From: Actinomadura nitritigenes
GTDB taxonomy: Bacteria; Actinomycetota; Actinomycetes; Streptosporangiales; Streptosporangiaceae
DNA: 64,000 nucleotides
NCBI RefSeq assembly: GCF_017573545.1
Contig: NZ_JAGEOK010000013.1
Location: 224,820-288,819 of the forward strand
Direction of reading: 5' to 3'
In this document: positions 24,174 through 31,203 of the stretch, piece by piece
How the letters are laid out: every line of letters begins with the position of its first letter
Position numbering within the stretch: position 1 is the first letter of the stretch
Program-made: the position numbers and the translations under genes
Notes under the pieces: generated by a model
Database searches by the model: none
Told to the model about the DNA's origin: nothing
The model's input: the letters and a program-made list of their open reading frames with translations, nothing else

Positions 24174-25208
24174 ATGAGTGCGGCTCTTCATCAGCTCGTC
24201 GACGAGATCGTCCGTGCGGCCCTCGTCGAGGACCGGTCCTTCGGCGATCTCCTCCCCCGGTTGATGGGGGAGGCGCAGGCGGCGTCCGCCGCCGCGAAGA
24301 CGGCGGCGCTGCCCCGGCTGGCGGAGGGCATCGCCGAGGCGCCGGTGAACCTCGGCGGGTGGCTCGCGGTCGTGTCCGGCGCCTGGATCGAGGACGGCGC
24401 CGACCCCGACCCGGTCGGCCTCGCCGTCGTCCGCCGGCTCACCGACGCGACCGCGGCGGCGCTCGCGTTCGGCAACGCCTGGACGGAGGCGACGGGCGGC
24501 AAGCCGCCCGACATGGAGGAGGAGCAGCCCTCCCAGCAGGTCTTCGACACCGTCCGGCCGGTGCTCGGCGACGGCACCGTGACCGCGATGATGTCGTGGT
24601 TCGCGCTGCCGCAGTTCGCGATGGCGTCCAGCACCGTCCTGCAGGCGTCCCCGGCCACCCGGGCCGGCCTGGACGACCGCGACTTCCGCGCGTTCGTCGC
24701 CGGCAAGGCCGCCGAGCACCTCCCGCACATGGACCACGTCCAGGCGCTGCTGCGGGTGCTGGACGGCGAGCGGATCCTCGTCCTGGACCGCGCCACCCGG
24801 CGCGGCTGGACGGTCGCCATCGGCGGCATCGGCGACAACTTCCAGCTGCACATGCTGCTCGCCGGCGCCCTCATCGGACGTCCCGGCTGCATGCCGGGCA
24901 CCCCGCCGCCGCCCGAGATCGTCGCGTCCTTCCTGGACGCGGACGTCCCGCCGGGCCCGCCGATCGCGTCCAGCCCGTGGAACCTCGTCGACGCCCACGG
25001 CGAGTGGATCTACAACGAGGGCGTGCCCGCCGACGTCCCGGCCGTCAACGGCACCCGCGTCGTCGTCCTCGACCCGCCGTCCTACGAGCGCACCTTCCCG
25101 GCCGGGCGCCGGTTCCCGCGCATGCCCGCGACCCTGCGCGTCGACGGCATGCACCTGCCGGACGACCTCGCGGCCTGGTGGTCGCACATCGCCCCAGCGA
25201 CCCGCTGA
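24174..25208 (+). CDS. Hypothetical protein, 344 residues
   Basis: Not recognised. The ATG at 24174 follows AGGGTG, and the product starts MSAALHQLVDEIVRAALVED. It appears soluble, mostly helical in the first half (about 1-210) with a beta-rich second half (LVLDRATRRGWTVAIGGIGDNFQLHMLL, LPPDLAAWW-like end). No catalytic motif, membrane helix or signal peptide is seen. It diverges from the acyl-CoA dehydrogenase with a shared operator-like region and converges on a PP2C-like phosphatase gene. An upstream in-frame ATG at 24135 would overlap the palindromes and is less likely. Confidence 0.72.
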   Translation: MSAALHQLVDEIVRAALVEDRSFGDLLPRLMGEAQAASAAAKTAALPRLAEGIAEAPVNLGGWLAVVSGAWIEDGADPDPVGLAVVRRLTDATAAALAFGNAWTEATGGKPPDMEEEQPSQQVFDTVRPVLGDGTVTAMMSWFALPQFAMASSTVLQASPATRAGLDDRDFRAFVAGKAAEHLPHMDHVQALLRVLDGERILVLDRATRRGWTVAIGGIGDNFQLHMLLAGALIGRPGCMPGTPPPPEIVASFLDADVPPGPPIASSPWNLVDAHGEWIYNEGVPADVPAVNGTRVVVLDPPSYERTFPAGRRFPRMPATLRVDGMHLPDDLAAWWSHIAPATR

Positions 25209-25231
25209 CCCGCCGGGCCGCTGACCGCGTC

Positions 25232-25972
25232 CTAGAACCGCACCAGGACGGCGGTGGCGTCGTCGTGGCGCTTGCCCCGCGCGACCGCCTCCGCCTCCTC
25301 CTCCGCGGCCCGGGTCCGCCGGACCAGCTCGCGCGGGCCCTCGTCGTCCAGCACGCGCAGCAGGCCGTCCCAGTCCAGCAGGCCGAACCGCTCGACCAGC
25401 CGGGACGCGCCGTCGCTCAGCACCGCCGCCCGCCGCAGCCCCGCGGCGGGCACCTCCCCGGTCAGCCCCTCGTACGCCGCCTCCGGCTTGGTGCTCGCCA
25501 CCCAGAACCCGCCCGGGCTGTTGCGCGCCTTGCGGACCGCGTCCAGCGTGTAGCTCGGCAGCCGGTCGACCCGGTCGTCCCGGACGACCCGGATCTCCCC
25601 GACGTCCAGCACGATCGGCGAGTCCGCCAGCACGAACCACTCCACCGCGCCGCCGCGCCGCCGCAGCAGCGACACCGTCGCGGACGGGCTGTCCGGGTTC
25701 TCCAGGTCGCAGGTCCCGGTGTGCGCCTCCCCCGCCACCTTGATCGCCTCGGCGACCAGGTCCGGCAGCGGCTTGCCGTCCTCCAGCGCCATCCGCGCCG
25801 CGATCTGCCCGCCGAGCCGCCGCACCAGCCACGCGGGGTCGTGGACGCAGCCGCTGTCCACCCCCGGCGGCGCCGTCGCCCCGTCCAGCAGCACGACCCA
25901 CCCCGGCCCCGCCGCGACGAAGTCCTCGTTCGGCCGCCCCGGCGTCGCCTCGCTCGCATAACTCACCTGCAC
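25232..25972 (-). CDS. PP2C-like protein phosphatase family protein
   Basis: Probable metal-dependent Ser/Thr phosphatase of about 246 residues. The start is most likely the GTG at 25972 (VQVSYASEATPGRPNEDF). The family motifs are NEDFV, VVLLDGAT near residue 30, AVLSDGASR and the terminal KRHDDATAVLV, which place acidic residues at the metal centre. It is shorter and more divergent than stress-response PP2Cs, and no sensor domain is attached. It stands alone between two unrelated genes, so the target is unknown. Confidence 0.8.
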   Translation of the reverse strand: MQVSYASEATPGRPNEDFVAAGPGWVVLLDGATAPPGVDSGCVHDPAWLVRRLGGQIAARMALEDGKPLPDLVAEAIKVAGEAHTGTCDLENPDSPSATVSLLRRRGGAVEWFVLADSPIVLDVGEIRVVRDDRVDRLPSYTLDAVRKARNSPGGFWVASTKPEAAYEGLTGEVPAAGLRRAAVLSDGASRLVERFGLLDWDGLLRVLDDEGPRELVRRTRAAEEEAEAVARGKRHDDATAVLVRF

Positions 25973-26168
25973 GAAGCCAGGTCTACCCGTTCGAACCCGA
26001 CATGCCCGAAACGTCCACGAAACCCTCACCCTCCGTCCCGTGAACCTTGCCCTGAGCAGGGATCACTCCTCGACGGCGACGCCGAATCCGCGCGCCGGCA
26101 GTCGTCACCTCGCAGGCGGCTGGGGCTTAGGAACCGATCGGTGCCTGGCTAGGGCAGAGTATGCGGCT

Positions 26169-27002
26169 ATGGGTCGTATCTCTGTTGTCACGGGGGCCAA
26201 CCAGGGACTCGGGTTCGCTCTCGCCGAGGGGCTGGCGCAAGGTCTCACCGCCGCCGACGTCGTCTACCTGACGGGCCGCGACGCCGCCAGGATCGAGGCG
26301 GCCGCGGGACGCATCGCCTCGCCGGTCGCCGAAGTCCGCACCCGCGTGCTGGACGTGACCGAGGACGCGGCGGTGGCCGCGTTCGCCGACGAGTTGCGGC
26401 AGCGGCACGGCGGGGTGGACATCGTGTTCTCCAACGCCGCGGCGCGGCTGACTCCCGACACTCCATGGGCGGAGTTGGTGGGGCCGTTCGTGGACACCAA
26501 CAATCTGGGCACCACGCGCATGCTGCGGTCGTTCTCCCCCATCCTGCGGCCAGGCGGCCGGCTGCTGGTGGTCGCCAGCGACTTCGGCACCCTGCGCAGC
26601 CTCCCAGCGAGCCTGCACGGAAGGTTCGACACCGAGACGATGTCGCTCGACGACGTCGACGCCGCCATGCTGGCCTGGCGGGACGCGGTGATCGCCGGCA
26701 CGGCCGCCGCCGAGGGCTGGCCCGAGTGGATCAACATCCCGTCCAAGGTCGGTCAGGTCGCCGCCGTGCGGGTGCTGGCCCGCGAGCGCCGCGAGCGGGA
26801 CAAGGCGGACGCCACGCTCGTCGCGGCGGTGTGCCCGGGGCTGGTGGACACCGCGGCGTCACGGCCTTGGTTCGAGAACATGTCCGAGGCCCAGACGCCC
26901 GAGGCGGCCGCCGCCGCTCTGCTCCGGCTGGCTCTCGGCCCGGTCCGTCCGGAAACCTACGGTGAGCTCGTGCAGTTCGGCGAGGTCCGCCCCTGGCGGT
27001 GA
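26169..27002 (+). CDS. Short-chain dehydrogenase-like protein lacking the catalytic Tyr
   Basis: A Rossmann-fold SDR of 277 residues resembling carbonyl reductases. The NADP-binding motif GANQGLG (9-15), NNLGTTRML and the active-site serine (VVASDFG, Ser137) are present. The usual YxxxK reads NIPSK (189-193): lysine is kept but the catalytic tyrosine is asparagine. It may have altered or no reductase activity, or a tyrosine supplied from elsewhere. It is followed 70 bases later by a cupin gene in the same direction. Confidence 0.85.
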   Translation: MGRISVVTGANQGLGFALAEGLAQGLTAADVVYLTGRDAARIEAAAGRIASPVAEVRTRVLDVTEDAAVAAFADELRQRHGGVDIVFSNAAARLTPDTPWAELVGPFVDTNNLGTTRMLRSFSPILRPGGRLLVVASDFGTLRSLPASLHGRFDTETMSLDDVDAAMLAWRDAVIAGTAAAEGWPEWINIPSKVGQVAAVRVLARERRERDKADATLVAAVCPGLVDTAASRPWFENMSEAQTPEAAAAALLRLALGPVRPETYGELVQFGEVRPWR

Positions 27003-27072
27003 TGTCCCGCCCCACGGGCCGAGCTCCCATTCGTCCAAGACTCGGGTGGGCCACGGTGGTTACCGTCCGGGC

Positions 27073-27498
27073 ATGACGACGAACTCGGACGGGCGGCCTC
27101 CCGTTCACCGTGCGCCCGGCGAGGGGCGCCACTACGACATGGGACGCATCAGCGCGGTGTTCAAGGCGGACGGCGCGGAGACCTCCGACCGCTACTCGAT
27201 CTCGGAGTGGTGGCTCGAGCCGCACACCACGGGGCCGGGCGCGCACCACCATCCGGAGGACGACGTCTTCTACGTCCTCGAAGGCACGATGAGCTTCCTC
27301 ATGGGCGATCGCTGGATCGACGCCCCGAAGGGCTCGTTCGTGCTGGCCCCCGGGGGCACGCCGCACGACTTCCAGAACCGCACCGGCGAGCGGGCCGGGG
27401 CGCTCAACATCTCCGTCCCCGGGGCCTTCGAGCCGCGGATGCCGGGCATCGTGGAGTGGTTCCTCCAGAACCCGCCCGGCGATCCGGCGGACGCCTAG
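27073..27498 (+). CDS. Cupin-domain protein
   Basis: Small single-cupin protein of 141 residues. It has the two cupin motifs: GPGAHHHPEDDVFYVLEG (metal-binding His/His/Glu) and GSFVLAPGGTPHDFQN (fourth histidine). It probably binds a divalent metal and acts as a dioxygenase, isomerase or sensor; no more specific family is apparent. It stands between an SDR gene and a convergent SnoaL-like gene, a common mix for small-molecule tailoring or detoxification. Confidence 0.85.
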   Translation: MTTNSDGRPPVHRAPGEGRHYDMGRISAVFKADGAETSDRYSISEWWLEPHTTGPGAHHHPEDDVFYVLEGTMSFLMGDRWIDAPKGSFVLAPGGTPHDFQNRTGERAGALNISVPGAFEPRMPGIVEWFLQNPPGDPADA

Positions 27499-27500
27499 GG

Positions 27501-27914
27501 TCAGTTCTCGCGGGTCCAGGCGGGCCTGATCCGCACCTCGCTGAGGCGCCAGCCCGCGTCGGTCCGCACCGCGGTGCAGTTCTGCCGCAGGCCGCCCGTG
27601 AAGTGGGGCGCCTGGCCGTCGCGGTAGTAGTACACGATCGAGTTGGACGAGGCGGCCGCCTCGTCGCCGTCGAGGTCCACCAGCAGGTCGGTGGTCGTGT
27701 GCTGGGTTCGCTGGCCTTCGACCTCCCCGTTCCGCATGAAGTCGACGACCTTGTCGAGGCCGCGGAGTTCGCCGCCGCGCGGCGAGTGCACCGCCACGTC
27801 GTCGGTGAAGACGGTGGCGGCGTCGTCCCAGCGCGCCTCGTCGAGCAGGCGGGCGAAGCGGGTGAACAGGTCGGCGATCTCGATGCGGTCGGCGGTCGGC
27901 GCATCCGTGGGCAT
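27501..27914 (-). CDS. SnoaL-like / NTF2-fold protein
   Basis: A 137-residue protein of the SnoaL_4 type. It begins DRIEIADLFTRFARLLDEARWDDAATVFTDD, a typical alpha+beta-barrel opening, and ends RLSEVRIRPAWTREN. Members are aldol cyclases, dehydratases or binding proteins. Its promoter holds three copies of TTGG-N5-CCAA, so it is likely under tight repression. It lies downstream of a MerR regulator gene on the same strand but is probably transcribed separately. Confidence 0.82.
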   Translation of the reverse strand: MPTDAPTADRIEIADLFTRFARLLDEARWDDAATVFTDDVAVHSPRGGELRGLDKVVDFMRNGEVEGQRTQHTTTDLLVDLDGDEAAASSNSIVYYYRDGQAPHFTGGLRQNCTAVRTDAGWRLSEVRIRPAWTREN

Positions 27915-27931
27915 GACGTCTCCTCACTTCA

Positions 27932-27987
27932 TTGGCATGGCCAATATTGGTTGCGCCAACTATATGCCCATTCGTTGGCCGTGCCAA
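27932..27987 (-). promoter_or_regulatory. Three TTGG-N5-CCAA operator-like repeats
   Basis: TTGGCATGGCCAA (27932-27944), TTGGTTGCGCCAA (27947-27959) and TTGGCCGTGCCAA (27975-27987) have identical four-base arms and spacers of five. The first two centres are 15 bp apart and the third is 28 bp further. They lie 18-73 bases upstream of the SnoaL-like start. Confidence 0.74.
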
Positions 27988-28011
27988 CAGTGCGGAGCCG
28001 CGCGAGGGCGC

Positions 28012-28389
28012 TCAGGCGACGTCCGCGCGGGCGTGCGCGCGGACCTCGCCGAGGTAGTCGGCGATCGCGTCCCGGTTGCGGGCGAGGCACTCGATCCGCC
28101 GGCTCATGCGGTCGAGCTCGCCCTCCAGGGTCGCGAGCATCTCCGGCGTGGCGTCGGAGAAGACGATGTTCCGCGGCTTGTCGAGGCACGGCAGGATCTG
28201 CTTGATGATGCGGGTCGGCAGTCCCGCGTCCAGCAGCCCGCGGACCTGCAGGACGCGGTCCACGCTCTGCTCGTCGTAGTCGCGGTAGCCGTTCGCGCAG
28301 CGCTGCGAGACGATGAGGCCCTGCTCCTCGTAGTAGCGCAGGAGCCGCCGGGAGACGCCGGTCAGTTCGGAGAGCCGCCCGATGCGCAT
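28012..28389 (-). CDS. MerR-family regulator
   Basis: A 125-residue MerR protein. It has the winged helix at the N-terminus (MRIGRLSELTGVSRRLLRYY), then EEQGLIVSQRCANGYRDYDE and a coiled-coil dimer helix. The C-terminal effector region is short, and a lone cysteine in LPCLDK does not make a metal site, so it is more likely a small-molecule or redox-type sensor. It diverges from an MFS gene across a promoter with a perfect MerR-type dyad. Confidence 0.92.
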   Translation of the reverse strand: MRIGRLSELTGVSRRLLRYYEEQGLIVSQRCANGYRDYDEQSVDRVLQVRGLLDAGLPTRIIKQILPCLDKPRNIVFSDATPEMLATLEGELDRMSRRIECLARNRDAIADYLGEVRAHARADVA

Positions 28390-28414
28390 ATGTCCCACCT
28401 CACGCGATGCCGGG

Positions 28415-28439
28415 TTGACCTTCACATGGATGTGAAGGT
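28415..28439 (+). promoter_or_regulatory. MerR-type promoter/operator for the MFS gene
   Basis: A perfect dyad ACCTTCACAT-GG-ATGTGAAGGT (28418-28439) overlaps a consensus-like TTGACC (-35, 28415-28420). This is the classic layout in which MerR proteins untwist an over-long spacer. The MFS ATG at 28455 is so close that the transcript may be leaderless. Confidence 0.82.
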
Positions 28440-28454
28440 TCGACGATACCCGGC

Positions 28455-29675
28455 ATGTCCACCGAGAGCATCGACCGGCCCGCCGGTGCGCGGGTGCCGG
28501 TCCGCGAAGAGAAGCTGCCGATGGCCGCGCTGGCGGCCCTGGCCACCGCCGTCTTCATCACCAGCCTGACCGAGACGCTTCCCGCCGGGGTCCTTCCCGC
28601 CATGAGCGACGGCCTCCATGTGAGCGAGTCCGCGGCGGGCCAGGCGGTGACGGTCTACGCCGCCGGAACCGCCCTCACCGCCATCCCGCTGACCGCCGCC
28701 ACCGCGGGATGGCGGCGCAAGCGGCTGCTCCTGACGTCCATGGCCGGGTTCGCCGCGGCCAACACCGTCACCGCCGTCTCGTCCGACTACCCGCTGACCC
28801 TGGTCGCCCGGTTCGTCGCCGGGGTGGCCGCCGGGCTCGCCTGGGCCCTGCTCGCCGGCTACGCCCGCCGCCTGGCGCCGGTTCGCCTCCAGGGCAAGGC
28901 GGTGGCCGTCGCCATGTCCGGCATCCCCGTCGCCCTCTCCCTGGGCGTCCCCGCGGGCACCTTCGTCGGCGGGGCGCTCGGCTGGCGGTCGCCCTTCCTG
29001 ATCATGACGGGCCTCACCGTCGTCCTGCTCGGCTGGATCGCGGCGATCGTCCCGGACCATCCGGGGCACCCGTCCCAGGAGCGGCCCGGGATGCTGCGGG
29101 CGCTGACCGTCCCGGGCGTCGCGCCGGTCCTGTTCGTGACGCTCGTCTTCGTCCTGGCCCACACCATCCTCTACGCCTACATCGCCGCCTTCCTGAAGCA
29201 TGCCGGCATGGGCGGGTCGACCGACCTGGTCCTGCTGGCCTTCGGGATCGCCTCGCTGGTGAGCATCTGGTTCACCGGGGCCCGCATCGACCGGCGCCTG
29301 CGCGCGCTCGCCATCGTCAGCGTCCTGCTGGTCGGCGCCGCGGCGGGCGTCCTCGCCGTCCCCGTCCACGACGAGGCCCTCGTCTACCTGGCGGCGCTGC
29401 TGTGGGGCCTCGGCTGGGGAGGCGTCCCCACCCTGCTCCAGACGGCCGCCGCCGACGCCGGAGGCAGCGCCGCCGACGCCGCCCAGGCCATGCTGGTCAC
29501 CCTGTGGAACGTCGCGATGGCCGCGGGCGGGATCATCGGCGGGGTCCTGCTCGACGCGCTCGGCGCGGCGTCCCTCCCCTGGAGCGTTCTGCTGCTCCTG
29601 GTCCCGGCCTTCGCCGCCGTCGCGGGCGCCCGCGTCCACGGCTTCCCGGCCGTCAGGCCGCGCCCGTCCGAGTGA
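28455..29675 (+). CDS. MFS transporter, DHA1 family
   Basis: Twelve-helix major-facilitator exporter of 406 residues. Seen: TSLTETLPAGVLPAMSDGLHVS (helix 1 of the AraJ/YdhP type), RRKRLLLTSMAGFA after helix 2, and RFVAGVAAGLAWALLAGYARRL. The C-terminal half mirrors the N-terminal half. No substrate is predictable; arabinose-efflux-like and drug pumps share this pattern. It is controlled by the divergent MerR gene and ends in a strong terminator. Confidence 0.92.
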   Translation: MSTESIDRPAGARVPVREEKLPMAALAALATAVFITSLTETLPAGVLPAMSDGLHVSESAAGQAVTVYAAGTALTAIPLTAATAGWRRKRLLLTSMAGFAAANTVTAVSSDYPLTLVARFVAGVAAGLAWALLAGYARRLAPVRLQGKAVAVAMSGIPVALSLGVPAGTFVGGALGWRSPFLIMTGLTVVLLGWIAAIVPDHPGHPSQERPGMLRALTVPGVAPVLFVTLVFVLAHTILYAYIAAFLKHAGMGGSTDLVLLAFGIASLVSIWFTGARIDRRLRALAIVSVLLVGAAAGVLAVPVHDEALVYLAALLWGLGWGGVPTLLQTAAADAGGSAADAAQAMLVTLWNVAMAAGGIIGGVLLDALGAASLPWSVLLLLVPAFAAVAGARVHGFPAVRPRPSE

Positions 29676-29684
29676 GGACGCCAC

Positions 29685-29713
29685 AAGGCGCGGGCGCCCC
29701 CCGCCCGCGCCTT
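29685..29713 (+). terminator. Terminator after MFS gene
   Basis: An 11-bp perfect stem AAGGCGCGGGC/GCCCGCGCCTT with a seven-base loop, followed by T. Its A/T ends let it work for both the MFS gene and the convergent VOC gene. Confidence 0.82.
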
Positions 29714-29726
29714 TGCGGGCCGGTGC

Positions 29727-30206
29727 TCAGGACTTGCCGTCGAAGGCGTCCTGCAGCGCCTGGACGTCCAGCTTCTTCATGGTGAACATCGCCTTGGTCG
29801 CCCTGGCCGCGGCCTCCTGGTCCGGCGAGACGATCATCTCGTGCAGCGCCCGCGAGTCGATCTGCCAGGACAGCCCGTACTTGTCCTTCAGCCACCCGCA
29901 GGGGCCCTCCTCGCCGCCGTCCGCGGTGAGCGCGGTCCACAGCTCGTCGATCTCCTCCTGCGAGTCGCAGGTGACGTGGACGGACACCGCCTCGTCGAAG
30001 GTGAACTGCGGGCCCCCGTTGAGGCCGACGAACTGCTGCCCGTCCAGCTCGAACATCACGATCATGACCGAGCCCGGCTCGCCCGGACCGGCCTCGCCGT
30101 ACGGCACGACGCCGGTGACCCGCGAGTTCTTCACGACGGAGGTGTAGAACCGCGCCGCCTCCTCGGCCTGGCCGTCGAACCACAGGCACGTGCTGACTTT
30201 CCCCAT
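29727..30206 (-). CDS. VOC-superfamily (PhnB/glyoxalase-like) protein
   Basis: A 159-residue protein with two vicinal-oxygen-chelate modules. It begins KVSTCLWFDGQAEEAARFYT, and later carries VMIVMFELDGQQFVGLNGGP and CGWLKDKYGLSWQ. This is the PhnB / 3-demethylubiquinone-methyltransferase-like group, whose members are often metal-binding proteins of unknown substrate. The start was set at the ATG at 30206 after GGAGCGGG; an upstream ATG at 30236 has no ribosome site. Confidence 0.86.
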   Translation of the reverse strand: MGKVSTCLWFDGQAEEAARFYTSVVKNSRVTGVVPYGEAGPGEPGSVMIVMFELDGQQFVGLNGGPQFTFDEAVSVHVTCDSQEEIDELWTALTADGGEEGPCGWLKDKYGLSWQIDSRALHEMIVSPDQEAAARATKAMFTMKKLDVQALQDAFDGKS

Positions 30207-30291
30207 GTCCCGCTCCTGACGGTCGTGAGTGGTCACTACCCAGGCAGACCACCCCCACCCCCGGAACTCATCGCCGCCCCGCCCGCCCGCG

Positions 30292-30627
30292 TCACCAGTC
30301 CCGCCATCGGTCGGTGAGAGCGGCCGGGTCGATGCCCTGGCGGCGGGCCAGTGCCTCGACGTCGACGCCCGCGTCCGTGACCGCGTGGTCGATGTAGTCG
30401 CAGAGTTCTTCGCGGTCGACGGTGTCGAAGCCGCCGCCGTCGGTGCCGTCGACCTCGTTCAGCGCGACGACCACGTGCTCGACGGCGGCCATGACGGCCT
30501 GGTCGGAGGCGACGTCCAGGGCGGCCAGCTCGGTCTCGAACGCGTGCAGCGCCTGGTCGACGCGCTTCAGGAACGCGTCGGAATGGATACCGAGCGGCCG
30601 CCAGTTCTCGGTGGGACGGGGGATCAT
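30292..30627 (-). CDS. Hypothetical acidic protein, 111 residues
   Basis: Not recognised. A soluble acidic protein with the long helical segments SDAFLKRVDQALHAFETELAAL and EHVVVALNEVDGTDGGGFDTVDREELCDYID, ending ALTDRWRDW. It could be an immunity-like or adaptor protein, but no family is evident. It is flanked by unrelated genes on the same strand. Confidence 0.65.
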   Translation of the reverse strand: MIPRPTENWRPLGIHSDAFLKRVDQALHAFETELAALDVASDQAVMAAVEHVVVALNEVDGTDGGGFDTVDREELCDYIDHAVTDAGVDVEALARRQGIDPAALTDRWRDW

Positions 30628-30686
30628 GCCGGAACGGTAGCGGTCACGTCCGACGGCGCGCCCGCCCGAGCCGGGCCGCGCGGGCG

Positions 30687-31136
30687 TCAGGCCGGGGAGC
30701 CGTAGGGGCTGCTCATCAGGGCGATGACGGCGGCGAGGAGCGCCACGGAGACGACGGCGACGATCCAGACGACCGCCGGCCGGTCCGGCTTCTCCTCGGC
30801 GCCGGGGTGCTCCCGCTGCGCGAGGTACGCCCCGAGCAACCGGCCGCGCACGGGGAGGACCGCGATCGGGATGGAGGCGAACGCGACGCTGTAGAGGAAC
30901 AGGATCGGCGACGACGCCCCGGGGCGGAGCAGGCTCGTCCCCAGGACGATCGCGGCGAACAGCGGCGTCAGCAGGTAGAACGCCCACTTGCCGCGGCCGT
31001 TCGGCTCGGCCCGTTCGCCGCGCGCGTCGTCCGGGACGTCCAGCCCGACCGGCAGGGCGCGGATGCCCAGCATGAAGAACGCCGTCGCGGCGATCGCGAT
31101 CGTCCGCCAGCCGGACTCGGGGATCGAGAACAGCAT
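30687..31136 (-). CDS. Small integral membrane protein
   Basis: A 149-residue protein with four hydrophobic segments: IAIAATAFFMLGIRALPVGL, FYLLTPLFAAIVLGTSLL, FLYSVAFASIPIAVLPV and VVWIVAVVSVALLAAVIAL. Between them are a charged loop and a cytosolic linker. No transporter or enzyme signature. It lies 67 bases downstream of the MMPL gene on the same strand, so it might be co-transcribed with it. Confidence 0.7.
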   Translation of the reverse strand: MLFSIPESGWRTIAIAATAFFMLGIRALPVGLDVPDDARGERAEPNGRGKWAFYLLTPLFAAIVLGTSLLRPGASSPILFLYSVAFASIPIAVLPVRGRLLGAYLAQREHPGAEEKPDRPAVVWIVAVVSVALLAAVIALMSSPYGSPA

Positions 31137-31203
31137 GTCGCCTCGTCTTCTGCCGTCGCCGAGTATCCCTTGTCGATCACGAGGCGGTAAGGCCGCGCGG
31201 CGG

